From Pseudomonas viciae (GTDB lineage: Bacteria > Pseudomonadota > Gammaproteobacteria > Pseudomonadales > Pseudomonadaceae): a stretch of DNA of 64,000 bases. The first letter of the stretch is position 1, and each line of letters opens with the position of its first letter. The notes under the pieces were generated by a model. The model saw nothing but the letters and a program-made list of their open reading frames with translations, was not told where the DNA came from and made no database searches. The stretch spans positions 6,161,001 to 6,225,000 of the forward strand of contig NZ_CP035088.1 of the NCBI RefSeq assembly GCF_004786035.1. Direction: 5' to 3'. This document shows, one piece after another, positions 1 through 9,248 of this stretch. Position numbers and translations under genes: made by a program.

Positions 1-38
1 CCGTTGCCGAGATACACGACACCACGATTGCCAGACAT
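1..38 (-). CDS. fdhA: Glutathione-independent formaldehyde dehydrogenase, first 12 codons only
   Basis: Only the N-terminus lies in the window; the gene continues to the left of base 1. The visible peptide MSGNRGVVYLGN matches the start of Pseudomonas zinc-dependent, NAD-linked formaldehyde dehydrogenase. An AGCGAGGTGA ribosome binding site lies just upstream of the ATG. FdhA oxidises formaldehyde released during demethylation of glycine betaine and its products. Its place beside purU and the sox genes is the same as in P. aeruginosa, which supports the call despite the short stretch. Alternative: another zinc alcohol dehydrogenase with the same N-terminus. Confidence 0.8.
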   Translation of the reverse strand, partial: MSGNRGVVYLGN

Positions 39-146
39 GCTTTCACCTCGCTGTTGTTTTTATGAAACTGCGTTGCCCAGGCAGGCAGCGCGTTGATTGC
101 TCGGGTAGTGCTTGTGTCTTGTTTCTTTGTTGTCTGTAAGGGCCTC

Positions 147-236
147 TTCGCGAGCAAGCCCGCTCCCACATGTTTTTTGGTGCAACTGAGATCTGTATAC
201 CGGCACAAATCCTGTGGGAGCGGGCTTGCTCGCGAA
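147..236. repeat. REP doublet (REPIN), GGGAGCGGGCTTGCTCGCGA type
   Basis: Two oppositely oriented copies of the Pseudomonas REP core (147-170 and 212-235) enclose a spacer of about 40 bp between fdhA and purU. The pair can fold into a long hairpin. Confidence 0.9.
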
Positions 237-260
237 TGGGCTGCGAAGCGGCCCCAAAAT

Positions 261-1118
261 CTAAAGAACGACAGTGCGATTGGCGTTCAAGAACACTCGT
301 CTTTCGATGTGATACCCCACGGCCCGGGCCAGGGTCAGCCCCTCGATGTCCCGGCCCTTGGCGATCAAATCCTCGGGATAGTGGCTGTGGTCCACCACTT
401 CCACGCCCTGGGCGATGATCGGGCCTTCGTCCAGGTCGTTGTTGATGTAGTGCGCCGTGGCACCGACCAGTTTCACGCCTTTGTTGTAGGCCTGGTGATA
501 CGGCTTGGCGCCCTTGAAGCCCGGCAGCAGCGAGTGATGGATGTTGATCGCCTTGCCGTCGAGCTTGCGACACAGTTCCGGCGACAGCACTTGCATGTAG
601 CGGGCGAGAATCACCAGCTCGGCGCCGGTGTCTTCGATCACCTGCCACACCTGCCGCTCCTGGGAGGGTTTGTCGTTCGGGTCCAGGGGGAAATGGTAGT
701 AGGGAATCTGGTGCCAGTCGGCCAACGGCTTGAGGTCGGGGTGGTTGGAGACCACGGCCACCACGTCCATCGACAACTGGCCGATGCGTTGGCGGTAGAG
801 CAAATCGTTCAGGCAGTGATCGGCCTTGGAGACCATGATCACCACTTTCGGCCGGTAGTTGGGCGGCGTCAGTTCGAAGACCATGCCGAAGGCTTGCGCG
901 CGCTCGGCCAGGCCGCTGCGAAAGCTCTGCTCGTCAAAGCCATCGGGCTGGCGAAACTCCACCCGAATGAAGAAACGCGCCGAGAGCCGGTCGTCGAAGG
1001 AATGGTGCTCGGTGACGTAGCAGCCCTGCTCGAACAGAAAGCGGGTCACCGCGTCCACCGTGCCGAGCACGCTGGGGCAGTCGGCAGTCAAGATCCATGT
1101 GTCTGGGGCGCGGCTCAT
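261..1118 (-). CDS. purU: Formyltetrahydrofolate deformylase
   Basis: 285 residues, the usual PurU length. It hydrolyses 10-formyl-THF to formate and THF in the cytoplasm. An ACT-type regulatory domain covers about residues 5-85, starting TADCPSVLGT. The formyltransferase-like catalytic domain follows, with INIHHSLLPGFKG at 191-203 (catalytic His) and TAHYINNDLDEGPII at 221-235 (conserved Asp). It lies directly downstream of soxG on the same strand, with a REP pair between, as in P. aeruginosa, where a second purU copy belongs to the sarcosine block. Its likely job is to recycle THF loaded with one-carbon units by the sarcosine oxidase. The purine-linked role of E. coli PurU is the alternative; context favours the catabolic one. 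Confidence 0.93.
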   Translation of the reverse strand: MSRAPDTWILTADCPSVLGTVDAVTRFLFEQGCYVTEHHSFDDRLSARFFIRVEFRQPDGFDEQSFRSGLAERAQAFGMVFELTPPNYRPKVVIMVSKADHCLNDLLYRQRIGQLSMDVVAVVSNHPDLKPLADWHQIPYYHFPLDPNDKPSQERQVWQVIEDTGAELVILARYMQVLSPELCRKLDGKAINIHHSLLPGFKGAKPYHQAYNKGVKLVGATAHYINNDLDEGPIIAQGVEVVDHSHYPEDLIAKGRDIEGLTLARAVGYHIERRVFLNANRTVVL

Positions 1119-1168
1119 TGCGGTGACTCCTGTTCGTTATGGATAAACCCTGTGGCGAGAGGATTTAT

Positions 1169-1257
1169 CTGTGGGAGCAAAGCTTGCTCGCGATAAAAAC
1201 AACGCGGTCTATCTGGAACTCAAGCGCCTGCATCGCGAGCAAGCTTTGCTCCCACAG
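1169..1257. repeat. REP doublet (REPIN), GGGAGCAAAGCTTGCTCGCGA variant
   Basis: Inverted REP copies at 1169-1193 and 1231-1257 between purU and soxG. The core carries AAAGC in place of GGGC. Confidence 0.88.
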
Positions 1258-1282
1258 TTCACTTCCACAAGGACTGCGATAG

Positions 1283-1915
1283 TCAGGCCTGCACGCTCAA
1301 GCCATACTCAGCCGCCGCATCCTGCAACCACAGCCACCAGTAATCGGAGAAGCTGCGACGGATCACCAGTTCCCAGGTGTCTTCGCCGGTGTGGCGGATG
1401 ACCAGTTGCGACTTGGCGAACACCGTACCCACGGCCTTGCCCACCGGGAAGTTGCTTGGGTGTACATCGTAGCTGGTGGATTTCATCAGCACGTCGCGCA
1501 CGTTCGGGCCGGACAGTTCGAGGATCTGCTGGCCGCCGCTGACGTTGACGATCTGGATATGCAGGTCACCCAGCGCTTCGCGCAGTTTTTTCTCGGCGGC
1601 GAACTCTTCGCCACTCGGCACCACCAGCAGCCACTCGTCCGGGCCGAGCCATTGCAGGCTGGTTTCACCCTTGACGATGACGGCAAGAGCGCCTGGCAGT
1701 TCCAGGCCCAGGGCCTTGTGCACACCGGCGGCGAACGCCGGGTCGTGGCCATCGCCACGAATGGTCAGGTGACCCAGGAGTTTTTTCTCGCGCACGGTCA
1801 CGCCGGCGTTCTTGCGGCCCTTGCCCACCAGGCTGGCGAGGTCGGCATGGTGCAGCGACGACTCGGCCTTGGCCCCGGTGGTTGGGCGTTGTTGGTACAC
1901 GTTGACTGCGGTCAT
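1283..1915 (-). CDS. soxG: Sarcosine oxidase gamma subunit
   Basis: 210 residues. It is the small gamma subunit of the heterotetrameric sarcosine oxidase, which converts sarcosine, THF and oxygen to glycine, 5,10-methylene-THF and hydrogen peroxide. The sequence has the SoxG pattern, with a GcvT-like fold and the segment [13 protein letters not shown] near residues 113-125. The chosen ATG ([11 protein letters not shown]) gives the family length; the frame stays open for 27 more codons upstream but runs into a REP repeat, so the longer form is unlikely. Last gene of soxB-D-A-G on the minus strand, separated from soxA by a REP pair. Confidence 0.92.
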   Translation of the reverse strand: MTAVNVYQQRPTTGAKAESSLHHADLASLVGKGRKNAGVTVREKKLLGHLTIRGDGHDPAFAAGVHKALGLELPGALAVIVKGETSLQWLGPDEWLLVVPSGEEFAAEKKLREALGDLHIQIVNVSGGQQILELSGPNVRDVLMKSTSYDVHPSNFPVGKAVGTVFAKSQLVIRHTGEDTWELVIRRSFSDYWWLWLQDAAAEYGLSVQA

Positions 1916-1973
1916 ATGGAGCACCTGTCTTGAATTCTGTAGTTCCGGCATTTGTGGTGACTGTTCTGCCGCC

Positions 1974-2064
1974 TTCGCGAGCAAGCCCGCTCCCACATTG
2001 GATTGATGCCTGGCTCAAATTCCTTTGGCGACTTCGATCCTGTGGGAGCGGGCTTGCTCGCGAA
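1974..2064. repeat. REP doublet (REPIN)
   Basis: Inverted REP copies at 1974-1999 and 2041-2063 in the soxA-soxG gap. A pair at this place inside an operon may shift transcript stability between soxA and soxG (inference). Confidence 0.9.
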
Positions 2065-2109
2065 TCAGGCGACGCGGTGTAACTGCCCACCCACAGGACC
2101 AAAGTCCCT

Positions 2110-5100
2110 TTAGATATTCTGCCGATCCCCTTTCGGATCGAAGAACACCGAAGAAACAATCTCTGCCTCGATCACGCTGCCGTCGGCCAATGGCGCGAAC
2201 ACTCGTTCACCCAGGCGCTTGAGGCCGCCCTTGACCACGCCCATGGCAAACGAATAGCCGAGGGAGTTGTGCGCGTAACTGGAGGTCACGTGACCCACCA
2301 TGGTCATCGGGATCGCCTGCTTGGTGTTGAACACCAGTTGCGCGCCTTCCGGCAGCCAGACATTCGGGTCGATCGGCTTGAGGCCCACCAGTTGCTTACG
2401 GTCCTCGCGCACACAGTCTTCGCGATTCATGCCACGCCAGCCGATCCACGAGAACGGTTTGGTCCGGCCAACGCACCAGCCCATGTTCAGGTCGTCCGGG
2501 GTCATCGAGCCGTCGGTGTCCTGGCCGACGATGATGAAGCCCTTCTCGGCCCGCAGTACGTGCATGGTTTCGGTGCCGTACGGGGTCAGGTTGTACTTCT
2601 TGCCGGCCTCGACGATCTGCTCGAGCACGCCCATGGCGTAGTCGGCCTGCACGTTGATTTCGTACGACAGCTCACCGGTGAACGAGATCCGGAACACCCG
2701 CGCCGGCACGCCGCCGACGGAGCCTTCTTTCCAGGTCATGAACGGGAAGCCGTCCTTGTCCAGGTCGATGTCAGTGACTTCGCTCAGCAGCTTGCGGCTG
2801 TTGGGGCCCGACAGGGTCATGGTCGCCCAGTGGTCGGTCACCGAAGTGAAGTACACCTTCAGGTCCGGCCATTCGGTCTGCTGGTAGATCTCCAGCCATT
2901 GCAGCACGCGTGCCGCACCGCCGGTGGTGGTGGTCATCAGGAAGTGGTTGTCCGCCAGACACGCGGTCACACCGTCGTCGAAGACCATGCCATCTTCTTT
3001 GCACATCAGGCCATAGCGGGCCTTGCCCACGTCAAGCTTGGTCCAGGCATTGGAGTAGATGCGGTTGAGGAACTCGCGGGCATCCGGGCCCTGGATGTCG
3101 ATCTTGCCCAGGGTCGAGGCGTCCAGCAGGCCGACGCTGTCGCGCACGGCTTTGCATTCGCGCTTCACGGCGGCATGCAGGTCTTCGCCGTTCTTCGGGA
3201 AATACCATGGGCGTTTCCACTGGCCGACGTCTTCGAATTCAGCACCGTTCTTCACATGCCAGGCATGCAGCGCGGTGAAGCGCACCGGCTCGAAGATGTG
3301 CCCGCAGTGCCGGCCGGCTACCGCGCCGAAAGTCACTGGTGTGTAGTTGGGGCGGAACATGGTGGTGCCCATCTGCGGGATGCTCACGTTCAGCGAGCGG
3401 GCCGCGATGGCCAGGCCGTTGACGTTGCCCAGCTTGCCCTGGTCAGTACCGAAGCCCAGTGCGGTGTAGCGCTTGACGTGTTCCACCGACTCGAAACCTT
3501 CGCGGGTGGCGAGTTCGATGGCGGCGGCCGTGACGTCGTTCTGCAGGTCGACGAATTGCTTCGGCGCCCGTGCGGTGGCTTTTTCGTGGGGTACCTGGAA
3601 CAGCGCCAGGGTTGGCTCTTCGTGACGGCTCAAGGCCTTGGGCAATACACCCTCGACTGCTTTGAAGCCGGCTTCGCTGGCCGCGCCCACGCCGCCTTCA
3701 AAACCGTCAGCCAGGGTATCGCCAAGGCTGTAGACGCCATTCACGCCGCCGACACACACACGCTTCTGCGGTGCTTCGCCCGGTACGAAACCGAGGATGT
3801 CTTCGCGCCAGATCGGCTTGCCACCCAGGTGCGAAGCCAGGTGAACCACTGGGCTGTAGCCACCGGAGCTGGCCACCAGGTCGCAGTCCAACCACTCGCC
3901 GGGGCTGGTGACTTTGTGGGCGCGGACGTCGATCGCGGCAACACGTGCAGCCGTGACGCGCTTGCTACCGCGGGCCTCGATCACGGCGCTGCCGGTGAGA
4001 ATGCGGATGCCCTTGGCACGCGCCTCTTCCACCAGCGCACCACGTGGGTTGCTGCGGGCATCGGCGACGGCCACCACTTGCAGACCAGCGTCGAACCAGT
4101 CCAGGGCCACGCGATAGGCGTGGTCGTTGTTGGTGCTCAGCACCAGTTTCTTGCCCGGTGCCACGCCATAGCGGCGCACGTAGGTAGAGACCGCGCCGGC
4201 CAGCATGTTGCCCGGCACGTCGTTGTTGCCGTAGACCAGCGGGCGCTCGCAGGCACCGGTCGCCAGCACCACGCGCTTGGCGCGGACGCGGTTGATGCGC
4301 TGGCGGACCTGGCCAATCGGCGCACGGTCACCGAGGTGGTCGGTGAGGCGCTCGTGAATGGTCAGGAAGTTATGGTCGTGGTAGCCGTTGACCGTGGCGC
4401 GCGGCAGCAGCACCACGTCCGGCATCGACTTGAGTTCAGCGACAACAGCGGCGACCCATTCGGTCGCTGGCTTGCCGTCCAGGCTTTCGCGGGAATCGAG
4501 CAGGCTACCGCCGAACTCTTCCTGCTCGTCGGCCAGGATCACTCGCGCACCGCTGCGGGCCGCAGCCAATGCCGCAGCCAGGCCAGCAGGGCCGGCGCCG
4601 ACAATCAGCACGTCGCAGTGACGGTTCATGTAGTCGTAGGTGTCCGGATCGTTCTCGGTCGGCGAGCGACCCAGGCCGGCAGCCTTGCGGATGTATTTCT
4701 CGTAAGTCATCCAGAACGATTGCGGGTACATGAAGGTTTTGTAGTAGAAACCCGGCGGCATCAGCTTGCCGCCAACCTTGCCGAGAATCCCCATCATGTC
4801 GTTGTTCACGTTCGGCCAGCCGTTAGTGCTGGTGGCGACCAAACCTTGGTACAGCGCCTGTTGCGTGGCGCGTACGTTAGGGATCTGCGTGGCTTCGGTG
4901 GCGCCAATCTGCAGCACCGCGTTCGGCTCTTCGGCACCGGCGGCGAAAATACCGCGCGGACGGGAATACTTGAAGCTGCGGCCAATGATGTCGACGCCGT
5001 TGGCCAGCAGTGCAGCGGCCAGGGAATCGCCTTCGAAGCCTTTGTAGACCTGGCCGTTGAAGGTGAAGCTCAACACTTTGTTGCGGTCGATCCGTCCGCC

Positions 5101-5127
5101 GTTGGACAGGCGATTGATCTGGCTCAT
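2110..5127 (-). CDS. soxA: Sarcosine oxidase alpha subunit
   Basis: 1005 residues, typical for SoxA. The N-terminal part (about 20-100) resembles the ferredoxin-like domain of this family. A dinucleotide-binding fold starts with CDVLIVGAGPAG at 171-182 and binds the NAD of the complex. The C-terminal third, from about residue 620, is a GcvT-like aminomethyltransferase domain, where the methylene group passes to folate. The ATG overlaps the soxD stop by 4 bp (ATGA), so the two are translationally coupled. It acts with SoxB, SoxD and SoxG in the cytoplasm. The long open frame on the opposite strand here is a codon-bias shadow. Confidence 0.97.
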   Translation of the reverse strand: MSQINRLSNGGRIDRNKVLSFTFNGQVYKGFEGDSLAAALLANGVDIIGRSFKYSRPRGIFAAGAEEPNAVLQIGATEATQIPNVRATQQALYQGLVATSTNGWPNVNNDMMGILGKVGGKLMPPGFYYKTFMYPQSFWMTYEKYIRKAAGLGRSPTENDPDTYDYMNRHCDVLIVGAGPAGLAAALAAARSGARVILADEQEEFGGSLLDSRESLDGKPATEWVAAVVAELKSMPDVVLLPRATVNGYHDHNFLTIHERLTDHLGDRAPIGQVRQRINRVRAKRVVLATGACERPLVYGNNDVPGNMLAGAVSTYVRRYGVAPGKKLVLSTNNDHAYRVALDWFDAGLQVVAVADARSNPRGALVEEARAKGIRILTGSAVIEARGSKRVTAARVAAIDVRAHKVTSPGEWLDCDLVASSGGYSPVVHLASHLGGKPIWREDILGFVPGEAPQKRVCVGGVNGVYSLGDTLADGFEGGVGAASEAGFKAVEGVLPKALSRHEEPTLALFQVPHEKATARAPKQFVDLQNDVTAAAIELATREGFESVEHVKRYTALGFGTDQGKLGNVNGLAIAARSLNVSIPQMGTTMFRPNYTPVTFGAVAGRHCGHIFEPVRFTALHAWHVKNGAEFEDVGQWKRPWYFPKNGEDLHAAVKRECKAVRDSVGLLDASTLGKIDIQGPDAREFLNRIYSNAWTKLDVGKARYGLMCKEDGMVFDDGVTACLADNHFLMTTTTGGAARVLQWLEIYQQTEWPDLKVYFTSVTDHWATMTLSGPNSRKLLSEVTDIDLDKDGFPFMTWKEGSVGGVPARVFRISFTGELSYEINVQADYAMGVLEQIVEAGKKYNLTPYGTETMHVLRAEKGFIIVGQDTDGSMTPDDLNMGWCVGRTKPFSWIGWRGMNREDCVREDRKQLVGLKPIDPNVWLPEGAQLVFNTKQAIPMTMVGHVTSSYAHNSLGYSFAMGVVKGGLKRLGERVFAPLADGSVIEAEIVSSVFFDPKGDRQNI

Positions 5128-5453
5128 ACCTTCTCTCCCAGAGCCTGTGCGGCCGCTTTCGGACTGTCAGCCTTGTCGGTGAATTGCGGCTTTTGGCCGA
5201 TCTTGTAGGTTTCCAGGATCTCGTAGGTCACGGTGTCGCGGGTCGCGTTGAAGTACTGGCGGCAACCGGCAGCGTGGATCCACAGCTCGTGGTGCAGGCC
5301 GCGAGGGTTATCGCGGAAGAACATGTAGTCACCCCACTGCTCGTCGGTGCAGGCATTCGGGTCCAGCGGACGCGGGATGTGCGCCTGGCCGGATGCATGG
5401 AATTCCTCTTCGGAGCGCAGTTCGCCGCAGTGAGGACAGAAGATGTGCAACAT
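5124..5453 (-). CDS. soxD: Sarcosine oxidase delta subunit
   Basis: 109 residues. Small zinc-binding delta subunit. The ligands seen in known SoxD proteins are present: CPHC at 6-9 and IHAAGC with His60 and Cys64. The DEQWGDYMFFRDNPRG segment is a family signature. It lies between soxB and soxA, 14 bp after the soxB stop, and overlaps soxA by 4 bp. Confidence 0.95.
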   Translation of the reverse strand: MLHIFCPHCGELRSEEEFHASGQAHIPRPLDPNACTDEQWGDYMFFRDNPRGLHHELWIHAAGCRQYFNATRDTVTYEILETYKIGQKPQFTDKADSPKAAAQALGEKV

Positions 5454-5467
5454 AGGGATTTCTCCTG

Positions 5468-6724
5468 TTAGTGGGCGACGGCAGCAGCGCCGTGTTCGTC
5501 GATCAGTGCACCGTTGTGGAAACGGTCGATGGAAAACGGCGCGGCCAGTGGGTGCATTTCACCCTTGGCCAGGCTTGCAGCGAATACGTTGCCCGAGCCC
5601 GGGGTGGCCTTGAAGCCGCCGGTGCCCCAACCGCAGTTGAAGAACATGTTCGGCACCGGGGTCTTGGAGATGATCGGGCAGGCGTCCGGCGTGGTGTCGA
5701 CGATGCCGCCCCACTGGCGGTTCATGCGCACCCGCGAGAGTACCGGGAACATCTCGACGATGGCCTGGATGGTGTGTTCGATCACCGGGTACGAGCCGCG
5801 CTGGCCGTAGCCGTTGTAGCCGTCGATACCGGCACCGATCACCAGGTCGCCCTTGTCGGACTGGCTGATGTAGCCGTGCACGGCGTTGGACATGATCACG
5901 CTGTCGATAATTGGCTTGATCGGCTCCGACACCAGTGCTTGCAGCGGGTGGGATTCGATCGGCAGGCGGAAGCCCGCGAGCTTGGCCATGTGCCCGGAGT
6001 TACCGGCAGTCACCACGCCGACGCGCTTGGCGCCGATGAAGCCTTTGTTGGTTTCCACACCGATGCACACACCGTTTTCCTTGCGGAAACCGATCACTTC
6101 GGTCTGTTGGATCAGGTCCACGCCCAACGCGTCCGCCGCCCGGGCAAAGCCCCAGGCCACGGCATCGTGACGAGCCACGCCGCCGCGACGCTGGACAGTG
6201 GCGCCCATCACCGGGTAGCGGGTGTTTTTCGAGCAATCCAGGTACGGGATCTCGTCGGCCACTTGCTTGGCGGTGAGCAGTTCGCCGTCCACGCCGTTGA
6301 GGCGGTTGGCACTGACCCGGCGCTCGGAATCACGGATGTCCTGCAGGGTGTGGCACAGGTTGTAGACGCCACGCTGGGAGAACATCACGTTGTAGTTCAG
6401 GTCCTGGGACAGGCCTTCCCAGAGTTTCATCGCGTGCTCATACAGGTGGGCCGATTCGTCCCACAGGTAGTTGGAGCGCACGATGGTGGTGTTGCGCGCG
6501 GTGTTACCGCCGCCCAACCAGCCTTTCTCGACCACGGCGACATTGGTGATGCCGTGCTCTTTAGCCAAGTAGTAGGCGGTCGCCAGACCATGCCCGCCGC
6601 CGCCGACAATGACCACGTCGTAGACTTTTTTCGGGGTCGGCGTGCGCCACATCCGCTGCCAGTTTTCGTGATGGCTGAGAGAGTGTTTGAAGAGGCCGAA
6701 GCCCGAATAGCGTTGCATAGTCAT
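5468..6724 (-). CDS. soxB: Sarcosine oxidase beta subunit
   Basis: 418 residues. Flavoprotein subunit that oxidises sarcosine; a DAO-type FAD fold begins at [15 protein letters not shown] (34-48), followed by [10 protein letters not shown]. The RHDAVAWG segment at 185-192 holds the His that, in characterised enzymes of this class, appears to carry covalent FMN (assigned by motif, not tested). It starts 15 bp after the glyA stop on the same strand, so glyA and soxBDAG probably share a transcript, as in P. aeruginosa, where GbdR or SouR control it. Confidence 0.96.
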   Translation of the reverse strand: MTMQRYSGFGLFKHSLSHHENWQRMWRTPTPKKVYDVVIVGGGGHGLATAYYLAKEHGITNVAVVEKGWLGGGNTARNTTIVRSNYLWDESAHLYEHAMKLWEGLSQDLNYNVMFSQRGVYNLCHTLQDIRDSERRVSANRLNGVDGELLTAKQVADEIPYLDCSKNTRYPVMGATVQRRGGVARHDAVAWGFARAADALGVDLIQQTEVIGFRKENGVCIGVETNKGFIGAKRVGVVTAGNSGHMAKLAGFRLPIESHPLQALVSEPIKPIIDSVIMSNAVHGYISQSDKGDLVIGAGIDGYNGYGQRGSYPVIEHTIQAIVEMFPVLSRVRMNRQWGGIVDTTPDACPIISKTPVPNMFFNCGWGTGGFKATPGSGNVFAASLAKGEMHPLAAPFSIDRFHNGALIDEHGAAAVAH

Positions 6725-6739
6725 TACTCCAAAACCGAC

Positions 6740-7993
6740 TCAGCGATAAACCGGGAAGTCCGCGCACAGGGCCGCCACTTGCTGGGCGACATTGGCCTCG
6801 ACATCGGCATCGCCGAGGTTGTCGAGGATGTCGCAGATCCAGCCGGCCAGCGTGACGCACTGGGTAACCTTGAAGCCGCGAGTGGTTACCGCCGGGGTGC
6901 CGATGCGCAGGCCCGAGGTCACGAACGGCGACTGCGGGTCGTTCGGCACGGCGTTCTTGTTGACGGTGATGTGGGCGCGGCCCAGGGCAGCATCGGCGTC
7001 CTTGCCGGTCAGGCCCTGACGGATCAGGCTGACCAGGAACAGGTGGTTATCGGTGCCGCCGGACACTACATCGTAGCCGCGCTTGATGAACACGCCAGCC
7101 ATGGCCTGGGCGTTATCGATCACTTGCTGCTGATAAGCCTTGAAACCAGGCTCCGCCGCTTCCTTGAAGCACACCGCCTTGCCGGCGATCACATGCATCA
7201 GCGGACCGCCCTGGGCGCCAGGGAATACAGCGGCGTTGAGTTTTTTCTCGATCTCTTCGTTGGCCTTGGCCAGGATCAGGCCGCCACGTGGACCGCGCAG
7301 GGTCTTGTGGGTGGTGGTGGTGACCACGTCGGCGTACGGCAGTGGGTTCGGGTACAGACCGGCAGCGACCAGGCCAGCCACGTGGGCCATGTCGACGAAC
7401 AGCAGCGCACCAACTTTGTCGGCGATCTGACGGAAGCGTGGGAAATCGAGGGTCTTGGAATAGGCAGAGAAGCCGGCCACGATCATTTTCGGCTTGTGCT
7501 CCACCGCCAGGCGCTCGACTTCGTCGTAGTCGATCAGGCCGGTGGTGGTGTCGATGCCGTATTGCACCGCGTTGTAGAGCTTGCCCGAGGACGACACCTT
7601 GGCGCCGTGGGTCAAGTGACCGCCGTGGGCCAGGCTCATGCCCAGGATGGTGTCGCCGGCCTGCAGCAAAGCCAGGTACACGGCGCTGTTGGCCGAAGAC
7701 CCGGAGTGCGGCTGGACGTTGGCGTAATCGGCACCGAACAGTTGCTTGGCGCGTTCGATGGCCAGGGCCTCGACTTTGTCGACGTGCTCGCAGCCACCGT
7801 AGTAGCGCTTGCCTGGATAGCCTTCGGCGTACTTGTTGGTCAGGCCGCTGCCCTGGGCCTGCATCACGCGCTTGCTGGTGTAGTTCTCTGACGCGATCAG
7901 CTCGATGTGATCTTCCTGGCGTTGCTCTTCGGCGTTCATCGCCGCCAGCAGTGCATCGTCGTAACCCTGGATCTGGTCTTGCTTGCTGAACAT
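6740..7993 (-). CDS. glyA: Serine hydroxymethyltransferase
   Basis: 417 residues, full length. PLP enzyme that here probably joins glycine from sarcosine with 5,10-methylene-THF to make serine. The PLP lysine is Lys230 in [27 protein letters not shown] at 30-40 is the family N-terminal signature. The chosen ATG ([13 protein letters not shown]) has GGGAGAG upstream; 16 further in-frame codons exist but lack family similarity. It heads the sox operon, matching the catabolic glyA copy of P. aeruginosa rather than the biosynthetic one. Confidence 0.96.
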   Translation of the reverse strand: MFSKQDQIQGYDDALLAAMNAEEQRQEDHIELIASENYTSKRVMQAQGSGLTNKYAEGYPGKRYYGGCEHVDKVEALAIERAKQLFGADYANVQPHSGSSANSAVYLALLQAGDTILGMSLAHGGHLTHGAKVSSSGKLYNAVQYGIDTTTGLIDYDEVERLAVEHKPKMIVAGFSAYSKTLDFPRFRQIADKVGALLFVDMAHVAGLVAAGLYPNPLPYADVVTTTTHKTLRGPRGGLILAKANEEIEKKLNAAVFPGAQGGPLMHVIAGKAVCFKEAAEPGFKAYQQQVIDNAQAMAGVFIKRGYDVVSGGTDNHLFLVSLIRQGLTGKDADAALGRAHITVNKNAVPNDPQSPFVTSGLRIGTPAVTTRGFKVTQCVTLAGWICDILDNLGDADVEANVAQQVAALCADFPVYR

Positions 7994-8268
7994 CGCGTCT
8001 CTCCCAGCGGCGGCGGTGCGCCTTTCGTCTCGGTGAGGCACTGACCACCGTTCGGTCGTGCCCTTTGGATGCGATGGTATGGCTGGCGCAGGCAGGTCAA
8101 ATGCCTATGGACGCCACGCAAAGGTGCGTTTACGACATGTGCTCAAAGAGTCGGGGAGCAAGGCCTGTGGGATAGCCCTGCGGGAGCAAAGCTTGCTCGC
8201 GATCCAGGCACCTCGGTTCATGGGAGAGCGCGTCGCCTTCATCGCGGGCAAGCCTTGCTCCCACAGGG
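7994..8268 (-). promoter_or_regulatory. Upstream region of the glyA-sox operon, with a REP pair
   Basis: 275 bp between the traX-like stop and glyA, both on the minus strand. The proximal 180 bp carries no gene and should hold the operon promoter. No confident -35/-10 pair was found. In P. aeruginosa this operon answers to glycine betaine or sarcosine regulators. Confidence 0.5.
8180..8267. repeat. REP doublet, CAAAGCTTGCTCGCGAT and CGGGCAAGCCTTGCTC variants
   Basis: Two inverted REP-like copies (8180-8203 and 8241-8267) of differing subtypes, just downstream of the traX-like gene. Confidence 0.8.
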
Positions 8269-8973
8269 CTATGCGGCGATTTGGCGAACCGCGAGCAAGA
8301 TCAGAAAGTGCGCGGGATACAGCGCATACGCCCAACGCCGCATCGCAGGTGGATGAATGCGACCCGCCTGGCGCAAAAGCACCAGCCCAAGCCATGGCGC
8401 AAACAGACACGCCAGTAAGCCGCCGATCGCCACCGTATCCCCCAGCCACGCCGCGCCATACAGCACCCGCCATTGATTGGCCGCCAGGCACACCACCCCC
8501 GGTAACAATGCGAAATACCAGGGCCGGCGAAACACCAGCAGCATCGCCAACGGCAGCAGCACACCAAAGAAACCGAACATCAGCCGCGACGAAAACAGCG
8601 CCGCCAGCAGCAACGCCCCCACCGCCAGGCACCGCGCCTCCAATGTCGGCGTCTGCCAACTGCGCGCCACCAGCAACCCCAGGGCCAGGGTCGGCAACAC
8701 ATTCAAAGTGGCGGGCTCGGGGAAGAAGAATCGGTAGGGAATTTCGCTCACGGCGCTGAACAACAGCAACCAGCCCAAGTAACGCCACGAGCTCGCGCTG
8801 GCCCCGGTGCGCGCCAGGTTCGCCGCCATCGCCAGGCAGAACCAGGGGAACGCCAGGCGCCCCGGTACGTACAACCAGTCGACGGAGAAACCGACATATC
8901 GCAGATGATCGAGCACCATCGCCAGCAATGCCGACCATTTGAGCAAGTCCAAGGCCCCATCGCGCCGACTCAT
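8269..8973 (-). CDS. TraX-family integral membrane protein
   Basis: 234 residues, with roughly seven or more hydrophobic segments throughout. The opening GALDLLKWSALLAMVLDHL and the VPGRLAFPWFCLAMA segment fit the TraX family. Its F-plasmid namesake acetylates pilin; the chromosomal members have no clear role. It stands between glyA and the threonine aldolase gene, a position also filled by a hypothetical protein in P. aeruginosa. A REP pair lies just past its stop. The link to glycine betaine metabolism is by position only. Confidence 0.75.
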   Translation of the reverse strand: MSRRDGALDLLKWSALLAMVLDHLRYVGFSVDWLYVPGRLAFPWFCLAMAANLARTGASASSWRYLGWLLLFSAVSEIPYRFFFPEPATLNVLPTLALGLLVARSWQTPTLEARCLAVGALLLAALFSSRLMFGFFGVLLPLAMLLVFRRPWYFALLPGVVCLAANQWRVLYGAAWLGDTVAIGGLLACLFAPWLGLVLLRQAGRIHPPAMRRWAYALYPAHFLILLAVRQIAA

Positions 8974-9060
8974 GTGTACAGCGACCTGATGACTTTATGA
9001 TTTTCTGACAGAAACATCCGGTGTGTTCCCCCGCTAATCTTGGGTAAAGTGCGCACCAAC

Positions 9061-9182
9061 ATCGACCACGGCGATGCGCCCCCCAAGCGCGCCGAACCAT
9101 GATCGACCACGGCGATGAGCACCCAAGCGCGCCGAACCATGATCGACCACGGCGCTGTGGACCCAAACACGCCGAAACCAGG
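9061..9182. repeat. Three tandem repeats of 40-41 bp upstream of ltaE
   Basis: Units at 9061-9101, 9102-9141 and 9142-9182 each begin ATCGACCACGGCG. Units 1 and 2 are nearly the same apart from a 1-bp length change; unit 3 has diverged. They sit 67-188 bp before the ltaE ATG, in its leader or promoter. No REP similarity. Confidence 0.9.
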
Positions 9183-9248
9183 GAACTCCCCATCCGGGAA
9201 TTCCGCCAGGGATCTTTACCCAGGACTCTCTACCTCAGGAGCAAGGCC

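Noticed and set aside
2269..5208. Plus-strand open frame of about 980 codons opposite soxA
   Set aside because: Mirror of soxA codon bias in a GC-rich genome; the translation has no family pattern and soxA is certain.
5471..7891. Plus-strand open frame of about 800 codons opposite soxB and glyA
   Set aside because: Spans two well-supported genes on the other strand; low-complexity His/Val/Ala-rich translation.
9099..9248. Longer N-terminus for the threonine aldolase
   Set aside because: It would translate the 40-bp tandem repeats; the later ATG has AGGAG and gives the family length.
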